NCBI RefSeq assembly: GCF_011058215.1
Contig: NZ_JAALFG010000002.1
Location: 496,001-560,000 of the forward strand
Reading direction: 5' to 3'
Origin: Devosia aurantiaca
GTDB taxonomy: Bacteria; Pseudomonadota; Alphaproteobacteria; Rhizobiales; Devosiaceae
Length of the DNA: 64,000 bases
Shown here one piece after another: positions 41,287 through 51,013 of this stretch. Positions within the stretch are counted from its first letter, which is position 1. Every line of letters starts with the position of its first letter. The notes beneath the pieces are model-generated. The model was not told the DNA's origin. It worked only from the letters and a program-made list of their open reading frames with translations, and did no database searches. The position numbers and the translations under genes were made by a program.

Positions 41287-42369
41287 TTACTGCAAGCGCG
41301 CCTTAAGAGCAACGATGCGGCCGTAGCTCTGCTCGATCCTCGCGGCAAATTGCGGGTCGGCCTCGGCTTCGCTGAGGAGGATGGCAAGGATTTCGCGCGA
41401 TAGTCCGGCATGGTAGTCGGCGGTGTTGGAGAAGAGCAGGACGTCCATGCCGGCCCGAACCGCCTTAGTCACGGTTTGCTCGAGCGTAAAATGATCGCGG
41501 ATGGCCCCCATTTCGAGATCGTCGCTGATGACCACGCCGTTAAAGCCGAGATCGGTGCGCAGCACGCCATCGATCCAGCGCGGCGACAGCGACGAGGGTG
41601 TTTGCTCGTCACCCTCGGCATAGCCGGCGTGATAAAGGTGGCCCACCATCACCATGTCCGCCATGCCATCGGCGATCATGGCGCGATAGGGCTCAAGCTC
41701 GGCTTCGTCCCAGCTCTGGGTAATATCGACAAAGCCCTCGTGGCTGTCGGCAGTCGATGAGCCGTGCCCGGGAAAATGCTTGAGAGCCGTCACCAGCCCT
41801 GCCCCGTGATGGGCCGCGATAAAGGCCTCGTCATAGGCAACGACCACGTCCGGGTCCGCCGAAAACGACCGGCCGAACTTGGCGATGATCTGATTATTGG
41901 GATTGGTGTTAAGATCGGCCACCGGGCCGAAATTAACCGAGAACCCCTCGGCCGCAACGCCCTGTGCCATCTTCGCATAGATCGCTTCGGCTTCTGCCGG
42001 CGAATTGTCCGCAGCAATCCTTGCGGCATTGGGGATTTCGGCAAAGCCGACATCCTTGGTCAAGCGCTCGACCGCCCCGCCCTCCTGATCGAGCGTCAGG
42101 AATGGCGGCAAGGTCGGCGAAGCCTTCCGGAACAGTGCGTTGAGCTTCCGCACCGCGGGAAGGCTCGCCACATTGGTCTTGAGGAACATGACGCCGCCGA
42201 GCCGGCCGGCTTCAAGCTCTCCGGCCACCGCCTTGACCCCTGCATCGCCAACGCTGTCACCCTGGAAGCCGACGACGATCATCTGCCCGGCCATTTCCTC
42301 CAGAGTCGCGGCACTGCTGGGAACGCTGAACACGGCGGCGAGGAGAGGAATGGCAAGCAAGCGCAGCAC
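41287..42369 (-). CDS. nagZ: Glycoside hydrolase family 3 beta-N-acetylhexosaminidase, exported
   Basis: A 360-residue protein. The GTG start at 42369 has AGGAAA upstream and leads into a Sec signal (LLAIPLLAAVFSVPSSAA). GH3 NagZ marks: FLTLDQEGGAVERL, the substrate/acid loop KHFPGHGSSTADSHEG and VISDDLEMGAI with the nucleophile Asp. NagZ removes N-acetylglucosamine from muropeptides in cell-wall recycling. Enteric NagZ is cytoplasmic, whereas this protein seems exported. Lower-case extension to 42525 is not supported by family similarity. Confidence 0.86.
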   Translation of the reverse strand: MLRLLAIPLLAAVFSVPSSAATLEEMAGQMIVVGFQGDSVGDAGVKAVAGELEAGRLGGVMFLKTNVASLPAVRKLNALFRKASPTLPPFLTLDQEGGAVERLTKDVGFAEIPNAARIAADNSPAEAEAIYAKMAQGVAAEGFSVNFGPVADLNTNPNNQIIAKFGRSFSADPDVVVAYDEAFIAAHHGAGLVTALKHFPGHGSSTADSHEGFVDITQSWDEAELEPYRAMIADGMADMVMVGHLYHAGYAEGDEQTPSSLSPRWIDGVLRTDLGFNGVVISDDLEMGAIRDHFTLEQTVTKAVRAGMDVLLFSNTADYHAGLSREILAILLSEAEADPQFAARIEQSYGRIVALKARLQ

Positions 42370-42507
42370 GGGCAATTTCCTGTCTTGGTGATGGCCGCAC
42401 CTTGCTCGATCAATCGCGGCATTATCATGAAGCATGGGCCGTCGCCGCGATGCGAAGGCTTCACTTGCGCGGCAGCGAGCACGTCTACCAGTCTGGGCCC
42501 AACGAAA

Positions 42508-42535
42508 CGGGCGGTGACCTTTCAATCACCGCCCG
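42508..42535 (-). terminator. Terminator after acs
   Basis: CGGGCGGTGA and TCACCGCCCG are perfect inverted arms around an eight-base loop, just beyond the acs stop. On the minus strand a short T-rich stretch (GTTTCGTT) follows. Confidence 0.7.
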
Positions 42536-42543
42536 CCTCTTGC

Positions 42544-44487
42544 CTATCGATTCTGCCGATTGGCGATCAAATCGTCCACGACCGTCGGATCGGCCAGCGT
42601 CGAGGTATCGCCCAGCGCGCCGAAGTCGTTCTCGGCCACCTTGCGCAAGATGCGGCGCATGATCTTGCCGGAGCGGGTCTTGGGCAGGCCCGGCGCCCAT
42701 TGGATCAGGTCCGGCGTTGCGATCGGGCCGATTTCCTTGCGCACCCAGGTCTTGAGCTCGCTCCGCAACTCGTCCGAGCTTTGTTCGCCTGCCATCAGCG
42801 TCACGTAACAGTAGATTCCCTGCCCCTTGATGTCGTGCGGGTAACCCACGACCGCGGCTTCGGAGACCTTGGGATGGGCGACAAGGGCACTTTCGACCTC
42901 GGCTGTGCCGAGCCGGTGGCCCGAAACATTGAGCACGTCGTCGACCCGGCCGGTAATCCAGTAATAGCCATCCTCATCGCGGCGACAGCCGTCGCCGGTG
43001 AAGTAATAGCCTTTGTACTGGCTGAAGTAGGTTTCGACGAAACGCTGGTGATCGCCATATACGGTGCGCATCTGCCCCGGCCAGCTGTCCTTGATCGCCA
43101 GCACGCCTTCAGCCTTGGTCTGCTCCTGAAGCTTGCCCTCGGGAGACAGCACCACCGGCTGGACGCCGAAGAACGGCTTGGTGGCCGAACCCGGCTTTGT
43201 CGGCACGGCGCCCGGGAACGGCGCAATCATGTGACCGCCCGTCTCGGTCTGCCACCAGGCATCCACCACCGTGCAACGATCCTTGCCCACATGCTTGGAG
43301 TACCAGAGCCAGGCTTCGGGGTTGATCGGCTCGCCGACCGTGCCCAGGAGGCGTAGCGTCGGCATGTCGTATTTGTCGGCATATTCGGCGCCAGCACCCA
43401 TCAGCGCCCGGATGGCGGTCGGCGCTGTGTGGAAAATGTTGACCTTGTGCTTTTCCACCACCTGCCAGAAGCGGCTGGCATCGGGGTAGCTCGGCACGCC
43501 TTCGAACATCAGCGTCGTCGCGCCGTTCGCCAGCGGTCCGTAGACGATATAGGTGTGGCCGGTGATCCAGCCCACGTCCGCCGTGCACCAGAACACTTCG
43601 CCGTCGCGATAGTCGAAGCTCAGCTGATGCGTCAGCGAGCCATAGACCAGATAGCCGCCCGTAGTGTGCAGCACGCCCTTGGGCTTGCCGGTCGAACCCG
43701 ACGTATAAAGGATGAAAAGCGGATCTTCGGCATTCATCGGCTCAGGCGGGCAATCAGCCGAAACCTTGGCAGCTTCGTCATGGTACCAAAGGTCGCGACC
43801 AGGCTCCATGTTCACGGCGTTGCCCGTGACCTTGACCACGATGACCTTTTCGACGCCACCGACCTTGGTCAGCGCTTCGTCGACGGCTTTCTTGAGCGGA
43901 ATGATCTTGCCGCCACGGCGGCCTTCATCGGCCGTGAGGATGATCTTGGACCCGCAATCGCCAACGCGTCCGGCGATCGAATCCGGAGAAAAACCGCCGA
44001 AGATCACCGAATGCACGGCGCCGATGCGGGCGCTGGCCAGCATCGCCACGGCGGTGTCGATGACCATGGGCATGTAAATGGTGACGCGATCGCCCTTTTG
44101 GACGCCATTGGCCTTGAGCACATTGGCATAGCGGCAGACGCGCTCATGCAGCTGCCGATAGGTCACCAGATCCTGCGTGCCCGGCGTATCGCCTTCCCAG
44201 AGAATGGCGACCTGATCGCCGCGCTTGTCGAGGTGGCGGTCGATGCAGTTGTAGGAAACGTTGAGCACCCCGTCCTCGAACCACTTGATCGAGATGTCGG
44301 GATACTGAAATGAGGTGTTCTTGATCTTGGTGGGAAACTTTACCCAGTCGAGACGCCGGGCCTGCTCGGCCCAGAATCCATCCGGATCGGAAACCGAGCG
44401 CTCGTAATGCGCTTCATACTGCTCGGCATTGGTATGGGTGTGTGCGACTGCGGCCGCACTCGGCTGGAATATGAGCTGCTCGCTCAT
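42544..44487 (-). CDS. acs: Acetyl-CoA synthetase
   Basis: A 647-residue AMP-forming acetyl-CoA ligase. The P-loop-like [12 protein letters not shown], the WWQTETGG adenylation motif, [15 protein letters not shown] and the C-terminal [13 protein letters not shown], whose lysine is the acetylation site, are all present. It activates acetate to acetyl-CoA via acetyl-AMP. Length and domain order are normal. The start at 44487 ([12 protein letters not shown]) follows GGGAGGAAG-type sequence. It stands as its own unit with a terminator. Confidence 0.96.
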   Translation of the reverse strand: MSEQLIFQPSAAAVAHTHTNAEQYEAHYERSVSDPDGFWAEQARRLDWVKFPTKIKNTSFQYPDISIKWFEDGVLNVSYNCIDRHLDKRGDQVAILWEGDTPGTQDLVTYRQLHERVCRYANVLKANGVQKGDRVTIYMPMVIDTAVAMLASARIGAVHSVIFGGFSPDSIAGRVGDCGSKIILTADEGRRGGKIIPLKKAVDEALTKVGGVEKVIVVKVTGNAVNMEPGRDLWYHDEAAKVSADCPPEPMNAEDPLFILYTSGSTGKPKGVLHTTGGYLVYGSLTHQLSFDYRDGEVFWCTADVGWITGHTYIVYGPLANGATTLMFEGVPSYPDASRFWQVVEKHKVNIFHTAPTAIRALMGAGAEYADKYDMPTLRLLGTVGEPINPEAWLWYSKHVGKDRCTVVDAWWQTETGGHMIAPFPGAVPTKPGSATKPFFGVQPVVLSPEGKLQEQTKAEGVLAIKDSWPGQMRTVYGDHQRFVETYFSQYKGYYFTGDGCRRDEDGYYWITGRVDDVLNVSGHRLGTAEVESALVAHPKVSEAAVVGYPHDIKGQGIYCYVTLMAGEQSSDELRSELKTWVRKEIGPIATPDLIQWAPGLPKTRSGKIMRRILRKVAENDFGALGDTSTLADPTVVDDLIANRQNR

Positions 44488-44619
44488 CGGCTTCCTCCCT
44501 GTCTCTCCCGCCCATGCTTCTAAAGGAGCGGCACCGCCACCCGCAAGGGGTCAAACCGCAACGGCAGCATGGTGTTAACTGCCATCGCTTAAAGTGCGCT
44601 CATATCCGAGGAGCCGACC

Positions 44620-45182
44620 ATGGCTGAAATGACCATCCGCGCCGCGACTGCCGCCGATATCGACCTCGTTTATCGCGAGTTGCAGGACGTCATCCTGTCC
44701 TCGCCGCACTATGGCGAGCGCTTCAAGCGCCACGAGGCCGGACGGCTGGACAAGACCTTTTGCGCGGGCTTCTGGCCATGGACCCCTGGCACATCATGCT
44801 GATGTGCGCCGATGGCGTGCCGGGCGGCGCCATGGTTTCGGGTCCCGATTGCGGCGCGGTTTTCCGCTACTGGAGCTGGGTCTTCCCCTCGCATCGGCAG
44901 ACCAAGCTCGGCATGTTCGGCATGCGCGCATTCGACGAGCACTGGAACAACAACCGCTTCCACAAGGCCTTCACCTTCGTGCGGCCAGAGAACGAAGTCG
45001 CCCGCATGCTGCTCAAGCGCTATGGCTATCGGGAGACGGCGCTCTTGGAAAAGCACATCTTCGGCGAGGATTACCTTCTCATCGAAAAGTTCTACACCCG
45101 CCAGGACGTGCCCTATGACAGCGGCTATGTCGGCCGCCTGCAGCGCATGAAGAACCGGCTCAAGAGCCTCGTCGGCGCCTGA
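44620..45182 (+). CDS. GNAT-like protein (one frameshift in this sequence)
   Basis: A 187-residue protein after restoring one T in the run at 44758-44761 (RLDKTFLRGLLAMDPWHIML). The N-terminal IRAATAADIDLVYRELQ is like many GNAT acetyltransferases, and FTFVRPENEVARMLLKRYGYRETALLEKHIF matches the acetyl-CoA-binding and following strand region. Substrate unknown. It lies convergent to the flippase gene, their stops adjoining at 45182/45183. Confidence 0.72.
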
Positions 45183-46507
45183 TCACTCCGCCGGCACGGC
45201 AGCCCGGCGCGAGCGCAGCCATTGCAGGATCGAAACATCGATCTTGGCCAGTCGCAGGGCGATCAGCCAGAGCCCAACCGACCAGACCGTGATGGCGATT
45301 AGGGCCGCCAGCGCCGCCCCGGTGAGGTGCAGGCTCGGCACCAGAAGCCAATTGCCGACTACCAGCGTCGCCATGCCCAGCGCCACCGCCGGCAGGCTCG
45401 ACCAGGGGCGATCGTGGATAGAGAGCACCATGGACGCAGGGCCCAGCAGCGCCCGCACCACCAGTGCGAGGCAAAGGATCGCCATCGGCCCGGCTCCCGC
45501 CGTAAAGGATGGCCAAAAATGCTGAGTGCAAAGGGTGCACCGAGCGCTACGATGATGAAGAGGCCGATCGAGACCACGCTGGCCGCAAGGTTCGCTTCCC
45601 CGACCTTGCGATGAAACGCCTGGCGATCAGCCTTGGCTTCGCTTTCGAACATGTCGGGAAAGGTCACGAAATAAACCGCGGAGACGCCGAACGAGACCAG
45701 TGCGAAGATGCGCGTGCAGACACCGAATATGGCAAGTTCTTCCGGCTGCAAGATCGTTGCGAGCAGCAGCAGGTCGATGTCGAAGAAGTAGTCCGTGGCG
45801 ATGGTGATCAGCACCCAAGGCGTCGCAAAGCGCCACCAGCGCGACACTTCGGCCGGCCGCGCCGGCACGGTGTCGTCGACGCGGGACAGGGACAGCATCA
45901 GAATAGTGAAATGGCCCACGGCGATCGCGAGGTAGCCGAAAGCCACCGCCCACAGCATGGTGCCAAAGCTTTGCTGGGGTTTTGCAATGGTGAGGGCGCA
46001 GACGAAGAACAGCGTCATCATCATCATCGGGCGGAAGACGCCATCGGCGAAGAGCCCGGCATAGGGCCGCTTGATGCCGATCAGCACATTTCCGGTGACA
46101 TAGACGACGGCGGCGGCAAGGCCGAGCAGCGCGACCGGCATGAAATGCTGGGCAAGCGCGCTTTCGCCCAGCCCGAAAAGTTCGAGCGCGAGCGGTCCTG
46201 CTAGGCAGAGGATCACGAACATCAGCGCCACATGGGCATAGCTGCGCATCAGGAAAGCGGTGAACTGCCGCCGATCGCCGCGTGCCCGGTATTCTGCCGC
46301 AAAATAGGTGCTGACGGTCTGGAAACCGAGCGGCATGACGGTCGAAACAAGGTTCACCACGGCCATGATGATCAAGTATTCGCCCAGGATCGCGGCACCC
46401 CAGAAGCGTGCGATGAAAGCCTGCACCAGAAAGATCAGGCCGGCCCCGAAGAGGCGGCCGCCGAAGATGATGGTTGATTGTGACAGCAGCCGGCGTGCAA
46501 GGCTCAT
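45183..46507 (-). CDS. Polysaccharide flippase, MATE/Wzx-like (one frameshift in this sequence)
   Basis: A membrane protein of about 441 residues with 12-14 hydrophobic segments. The start, SLARRLLSQSTIIFGGRLFGAGLIFLVQ (in parts), and overall pattern match lipopolysaccharide/exopolysaccharide export flippases. A T lost from the coding-strand run at 45504-45506 (three, should be four) breaks the frame; corrected, FGHP continues as FTAGAGPMAILCLALVVRALLGPAS. The start overlaps the FemAB-like gene stop by four bases, so the two are co-translated and probably act in one cell-surface pathway. Confidence 0.85.
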
Positions 46508-47676
46508 AATCTGCTGTCGTCCAGTGTTTCCCGGGGTAGATCGGGATGAACGCCGGAGGGATGGCGGGCGTCGAGCTGGCGGCGAAGGTCGTTGACGACT
46601 TCGCGGGCGCCGAGGGCCGCGGTGCCGATCCAGCGGGCCATGGGTCGCGTGGCGTAGTTCAGCACCGGCGGCAGCGGGCGAATGACGCCGCGCTCCCCGA
46701 CCATGCCCTTCTTGAACTGATGGAGGCCCGAATAACCGTCGGTGCCGCCAAGGTCATACCAATGGGCGCGCGTATGGTCGCGCAGCCAGCGGATGACCTG
46801 CCAGTGGAGAAAATAGCCGGCGCGTAAGGGCAGCGCCTGGTCATTGGTGGCGCCGTAAAGATAGGCGGCTCGTTCCCCGGCCTTGAAGATGATGGCGCCG
46901 GCGACAACCTCGCCCGCATGCCGCACGAAGAACAGCTCCGGCCGCGCCGGCTCGTCGAGCTCCATCAGGCTGTCGATGGTTTCAAAGGCTGAATGATCGC
47001 GGAATTGCTTGCGGTCGGTCATTGCCGCATAAAGCGACTTGAACTCGCCGAGCTGGCCGGGCCCTGCCCGCTCGAAAACCAGCTCGGCCTTTTCCGCGCG
47101 CTTGAGTTGCCGGCGCCAGGTCTGGTCGAAGCTGGCGCGCTGGTCGGCATCGCTCAGCCTCAAATCGACCAGGTAGCGGTCGGGGTAAGGCAAGGCGGCG
47201 CCAGGACGAAAGCCGCGGCTGCGCAGCATTCGGTACTGCTCGTTCTGCGGCGTCACCGAGGCATGCGGCAGGATGGAGAGCATCATGCCACGAGCCTCGG
47301 CATATTCGCCGACCAGCGCCTCGATCATGCCGGCATAAAGCTCGGCAGCATTGCGGGCTCGGCTGTTGGCCTGCATCGGACCCCACTTGGCGATGGCGAT
47401 CTGCCCAAGGACCAGCGGCAGCTTCTGCACCATTATCAGCACGCCACCGACTACGCGGCGGTCGAGCTCGAAGAGGCGCGGCTCGAGCAAGACGCCTGGC
47501 CAGCGGATGGCGGCAAAACGATAAAGCTGTTCCTTGCAGACGCCGTCGAAGCCCGAAACGATCCGGTCGAACTCGGCACCGTCGACCTTGCGCACGGCCA
47601 AGAACACGCCGGACCGGGCCGGCGTCTGAGGCTCTGCGGTGCTTGGGTCTGAGACCAGGCCGGTAAAGGCAGTCAT
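46504..47676 (-). CDS. FemAB-like GNAT acyltransferase (BioF2-like)
   Basis: A 390-residue protein with the double-GNAT arrangement of FemAB/CelD-like proteins. The C-terminal half has RRQLKRAEKAELVFERAG, AGAIIFKAGERAAYLYGATNDQ, LHWQVIRWLRDHTRAHWYDLGG and LHQFKKGMVGERGVI, typical of acyl/aminoacyl transferases in peptidoglycan bridge or exopolysaccharide modification. With the overlapping flippase gene downstream, modification of an exported polysaccharide is the favoured role. ATG at 47676; a GTG one codon earlier is equally in frame. Confidence 0.82.
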   Translation of the reverse strand: MTAFTGLVSDPSTAEPQTPARSGVFLAVRKVDGAEFDRIVSGFDGVCKEQLYRFAAIRWPGVLLEPRLFELDRRVVGGVLIMVQKLPLVLGQIAIAKWGPMQANSRARNAAELYAGMIEALVGEYAEARGMMLSILPHASVTPQNEQYRMLRSRGFRPGAALPYPDRYLVDLRLSDADQRASFDQTWRRQLKRAEKAELVFERAGPGQLGEFKSLYAAMTDRKQFRDHSAFETIDSLMELDEPARPELFFVRHAGEVVAGAIIFKAGERAAYLYGATNDQALPLRAGYFLHWQVIRWLRDHTRAHWYDLGGTDGYSGLHQFKKGMVGERGVIRPLPPVLNYATRPMARWIGTAALGAREVVNDLRRQLDARHPSGVHPDLPRETLDDSRL

Positions 47677-47781
47677 CACGCGTTTCCGGCTTTGTTCAGC
47701 CGGAAACTATCGAAGTGGGGTGAGCAATTTCCTATCGGCACGGGACAAATGCCGACAACATCGTCCCGTGGTTACCAAAGG

Positions 47782-48486
47782 CTAATGCGCAACGGCGGCG
47801 GCAGTACCCACCGCATGCGGCGTGTAGAGGAACGGAATTTCCGGGATGGTGACGAACGCACCCAGGCCTTCCAGCGTCATGCGGATGGCGACGAAGAGAA
47901 TGATCAGCAGACCAATCCAGGCAATCCAGCGGTAGCGATGGAGCAGGCGCGCGATAAAGGTCGCGGCAACGCCCATCATGACGACGGAGAGCGCAAGGCC
48001 AAAGATCAGCGCTTCGAAATGGTGCTGCGCCGCCCCGGCCACGGCGAGGACGTTGTCGAGCGACATCGAAACGTCGGCGATGATAATCTGGATGACGGCC
48101 TGGCGTAGCGTCTTGCGCGGCGCCTTGCCGGCGACCTTGCCATCGGCATTGTGGTCGGCGTCGGAGAGAGCCTCGGTGGCCTGGCCTTCTTCCTCGTGCG
48201 GAACGCTGAGCTCGCGATACATCTTCCAGCAGACGTAAAGCAGCAGCACGCCACCGGCGATCAGCAGGCCGCCGCCAAGCGACAGCAGCTGCGTCGTGAT
48301 CAGCGCAAAACCGATGCGCAGCACCGTTGCAGCCAGGATGCCGATGAGGATGGCGCGGCGGCGCAGGTCTGCGGGCAAGCCGGCGGCGGCTAGGCCGATA
48401 ACCACGGCATTGTCACCGGCCAGAACGAGGTCGATCAGAATGACCTGAAGCAGCGAAGAAAGGAAACTCGGATCGAGACCGAACAT
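47782..48486 (-). CDS. TerC family integral membrane protein
   Basis: A 234-residue protein with the TerC motif LVLAGDNAVVIGLAAAGLP in helix 1, a second ADVSMSLDNVLAVAGAA near residue 140-156, and about seven membrane helices around a charged cytoplasmic loop (residues about 95-125). TerC proteins of the YjbE/YkoY type export manganese or support protein export. The ion is not determinable here. I saw no clear yybP-ykoY riboswitch in the leader at 48487-48600. Confidence 0.9.
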   Translation of the reverse strand: MFGLDPSFLSSLLQVILIDLVLAGDNAVVIGLAAAGLPADLRRRAILIGILAATVLRIGFALITTQLLSLGGGLLIAGGVLLLYVCWKMYRELSVPHEEEGQATEALSDADHNADGKVAGKAPRKTLRQAVIQIIIADVSMSLDNVLAVAGAAQHHFEALIFGLALSVVMMGVAATFIARLLHRYRWIAWIGLLIILFVAIRMTLEGLGAFVTIPEIPFLYTPHAVGTAAAVAH

Positions 48487-48609
48487 GATTGTCCTGGGGA
48501 GGTGTCAGAATGGTTGAGAGAAGCTGCTAGCCCTCGCTTGCTTGCGCTTCAAGAGGCCGCGTGAACAAACAAGACAAAAGTTGCAGCTATTGTGTTGAAC
48601 GACGGCAAA

Positions 48610-48641
48610 ACAAAAAGGCCGCTCGGGGAGCGGCCTTCGAA
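48610..48641 (-). terminator. Terminator of the cold-shock gene
   Basis: On the minus strand AAGGCCGCTC-CCCG-AGCGGCCTTTTTG forms a stem with a T-run, 20-50 bases after the cspA stop. Confidence 0.88.
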
Positions 48642-48663
48642 AACTTGGCAAGAAGCGTAAAGC

Positions 48664-48879
48664 TTACTTGGTCAGCGTCAGGTTCACAGCCGATTCACGG
48701 CCGTCGCGACCGGTTTCGACATCGTAGGTGACCTTATCGTTTTCGTAGAGGCCGTCGATGCCCGAACGCTGCACAGCCGAAACGTGCACGAAGTGGTCCT
48801 TGCCGCCGGATTCGGGAGTGATGAAGCCGAAGCCCTTGGTGGAGTTGAAGAACTTAACGGTGCCAGTGTGAGTAGCCAT
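48664..48879 (-). CDS. cspA: Cold-shock protein, CspA family
   Basis: A 71-residue single cold-shock domain with RNP1 KGFGFI and RNP2 HFVHVSAV, complete and of standard length. It binds single-stranded RNA or DNA and prevents RNA structure. It is transcribed alone with its own terminator. Confidence 0.95.
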   Translation of the reverse strand: MATHTGTVKFFNSTKGFGFITPESGGKDHFVHVSAVQRSGIDGLYENDKVTYDVETGRDGRESAVNLTLTK

Positions 48880-49067
48880 TTTTATTTCCTAAAAGCTCGA
48901 GCCGTAGCGTAACGAGCGCTTTCCTCTGCAACATGCAAGAGGCCCTACAAACGTTCGCATTTCGATCAGTGAGCCAAGGACCGGGAATAACCCGTCAGAG
49001 GCAGCCGACTTAGGCTGAAAACGTATGATGCTGTTATGCCACCCAATCGTGGCAAGGGCAAGACAGT

Positions 49068-49271
49068 TTACGACCGCGGCGTGTGCATCGCCTCGCCACC
49101 GCCATGCGCCAGAATCGTATTGCGCAATTGCTTCAGAAGCGTCGCGCCGGTGAGGGTCTCGATCACATAGCCTTCGCTCTTGAGGGCCTTTTTGATCTCG
49201 GTGGTCGACCGGCATTGGCCGCTGCGGGCTAGCTCGAAAGCCCGTTCGATGGGGGTGACATGTGGTTTCAT
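49068..49271 (-). CDS. Conserved small alphaproteobacterial protein, unknown function
   Basis: A 67-residue basic protein. The N-terminal TPIERAFELARSGQCRSTTEIKKALKSEGY looks like a helix-turn-helix-sized unit; I recall similar small proteins (TPIERAFELARSG-x-C) across Rhizobiales, but none with a known role. It ends in a less conserved tail after LLKQLRNTI. No operon partner. Confidence 0.6.
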   Translation of the reverse strand: MKPHVTPIERAFELARSGQCRSTTEIKKALKSEGYVIETLTGATLLKQLRNTILAHGGGEAMHTPRS

Positions 49272-49326
49272 GTCATGAGCCTATAGGCAATCACATCACG
49301 ATGCACCCCTAAACGGACGACCAGCC

Positions 49327-50208
49327 TCAGCGGCTCGGTGGTGCCGGAGGGCGGCCGCCCGGAAAACCATCCGGCGGCGGACCGTCCGGCATGCCGCCAC
49401 TGCTGCGCTCCGCAGTGCGATCGACCGCTATAACCACGGACCCGGCATAGCCGCTGGCCGCGTCGCCGGCGACCGTCATCGTCTGCTGCGCCAAAGCTTC
49501 GGCGCTGTTGTCGCTGAACACCATGTCGCTCGTCAGCGAAACATGAGTCAGATTTTCCGCGCCGTTGCTGTAGCGGCTGTCCGCAGCATAGAGCGCCGCG
49601 CTTTCGGCTTCAGGCATCGCGATCTGTGCCGTCAAAACCGATGCTTCGCCGCTGATGGCAGCCTCGACGCTTTCGAACACCTCGAAATGCATATGCGGCC
49701 AGCGCCCGTCATAGCAGCCGGGAAAGATCGTGGTGAAACGCACCTTGCCGTCCGCGTCGGCCACACCGACACCGCGCAGGTAATTTGCGTCCGTCGTGTC
49801 ATAGAGCGAATATTGCCCGATCGTGTCGCAATGCCAGAGATAGATCGCATAGCCCTCGAGCGGCGTGCATCCGTCGGCATCGAGCAGCGTCAATTCGAGG
49901 TTTAGTTCGGCGCCATCGGCCACCGGCGTCAGTCCGCCAAAGGAGGTGCGCAGGTCCTGCCGGATTACCCCGTCCTGGGTGAGCGCATTGACCACCTGCC
50001 CGTCTTTGACATTGGTGCCGTCTGCTGGATAAGGACCCGCGGTTTCCCAAGGCAGCGCGACGCATTCGAGCGCCGCTGCAGCGCCACCGGTCAGCGACAC
50101 AAGGCCGATGCCGCCCATCAGCGTCAGCAAGCGCCGCCGCCCGATCATGCGCGGCAGGTCGTGGGCAAAACCCAAGTCATGGTCATGGTGGTGAGCGTCT
50201 TCCGACAT
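49327..50208 (-). CDS. Intradiol ring-cleavage dioxygenase-like protein, exported
   Basis: A 293-residue protein. A His-rich N-terminus (HHHDHD) precedes a Tat-type signal: RRRLLTLMGGIGLVSLTGG with the twin Arg before a hydrophobic stretch. The intradiol fold follows: TAGPYPADG, DGCTPLEGYAIYLWHCDTIGQYS, FTTIFPGCYDGRWPHMHFEVF with the HxH iron ligands. Family members cleave catechols with Fe(III); exported ones of this type have unclear substrates. A Pro/Gly-rich tail ends the protein. The ATG at 50208 has AAGGA upstream. Confidence 0.85.
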   Translation of the reverse strand: MSEDAHHHDHDLGFAHDLPRMIGRRRLLTLMGGIGLVSLTGGAAAALECVALPWETAGPYPADGTNVKDGQVVNALTQDGVIRQDLRTSFGGLTPVADGAELNLELTLLDADGCTPLEGYAIYLWHCDTIGQYSLYDTTDANYLRGVGVADADGKVRFTTIFPGCYDGRWPHMHFEVFESVEAAISGEASVLTAQIAMPEAESAALYAADSRYSNGAENLTHVSLTSDMVFSDNSAEALAQQTMTVAGDAASGYAGSVVIAVDRTAERSSGGMPDGPPPDGFPGGRPPAPPSR

Positions 50209-50360
50209 CCCGCAATCCTTCCAAAAGCCATCCACGTCGAGGTGGACACCGGCCTTCTAGGCAAGTGCACATGACGTGCTGGATACCGGCAGATGAAAAA
50301 TCGGCAATCTGTCGCAAAAGCGTCAGCGCCGATCTTTATATCAAAGAAGTGGGGAGACTT

Positions 50361-50436
50361 TGGTGGGCGAGCACGGGCTCGAACCGTGGACCCGATGATT
50401 AAGAGTCATCTGCTCTACCAACTGAGCTACTCGCCC
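50361..50436 (-). tRNA. tRNA-Lys (anticodon CUU)
   Basis: A complete 76-base cloverleaf on the minus strand: acceptor GGGCGAG/CTCGCCC, D arm GCTC-AGTTGGTA-GAGC, anticodon arm GATGA-CTCTTAA-TCATC with CTT at positions 34-36, T arm CACGG-TTCGAGC-CCGTG, discriminator A and an encoded CCA. Confidence 0.97.
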
Positions 50437-50557
50437 AGTGCTTGGGCTACCAAAGTGGCGCCTCTATAACCAACGGATTTCCCGCTGTCCAGCGCCCTAA
50501 AAAACTTTATGTGCAAAATTTGCGAGGCACCCGGCAGCGCCTCGCAAATAGGCCAAG

Positions 50558-50755
50558 TCATTGGCGCAAATGATCGTAATCGCTGAGCTCAATGACATTG
50601 CTGGGGCGCGGCGGCGGTTCGGGCCGGTATTCTTCCATCAGGCCGATGGTTCGCTCGATAATATGTCGCAGCTGCCGCGAACGCTGATCGACGCCGCCTA
50701 GGATTGTCGCTGCGCGCTGCAGATGGTCTCGCGCAAGCACGAAAGTTGGGTTCAC
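50558..50755 (-). CDS. Small hypothetical protein
   Basis: A 65-residue frame starting at a GTG with AGGAG seven bases before. The product is predicted largely helical (LARDHLQRAATILGG, RQLRHIIERTIGLMEEY) with a Pro-rich then acidic end. No family recognised; it lies between tRNA-Lys and the aminotransferase. The 258-base stretch after it (50756-51013) shows no convincing gene or signal. Confidence 0.5.
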   Translation of the reverse strand: MNPTFVLARDHLQRAATILGGVDQRSRQLRHIIERTIGLMEEYRPEPPPRPSNVIELSDYDHLRQ

Positions 50756-51013
50756 CCTGATCTCCTGAAGTCTTGGTCGCTAGGGAATCGCTGATGCGAA
50801 TGACCAGCCAAGGGTGGACGGCCATGGTAGAAGAGGCCTTGCCGACGAAGCTGGCATTTATCTCAAAAGCGACCCGTGCGGCTTGTTTGCGGGGAGCCCA
50901 GCAGCGGCGGGAGTTTAGCCTGGCGCGCGGCTGTGCAGAACTGCGGGTGTTATCGCTGGCATTGAAATCGGGGCTCGCTAGAATGATCTCAGATTAACCC
51001 GGATCGCTCCCTC

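Noticed and set aside
41764..43356. Plus-strand frame spanning nagZ and acs
   Set aside because: It crosses two unrelated genes and the acs terminator; composition is that of an antisense frame.
48487..48600. Possible yybP-ykoY manganese riboswitch before terC
   Set aside because: The leader lacks the conserved motifs I would expect, and is short.
50773..50997. Plus-strand frame of 74 codons before the aminotransferase gene
   Set aside because: No ribosome-binding site and no recognisable features; kept as empty intergenic sequence.
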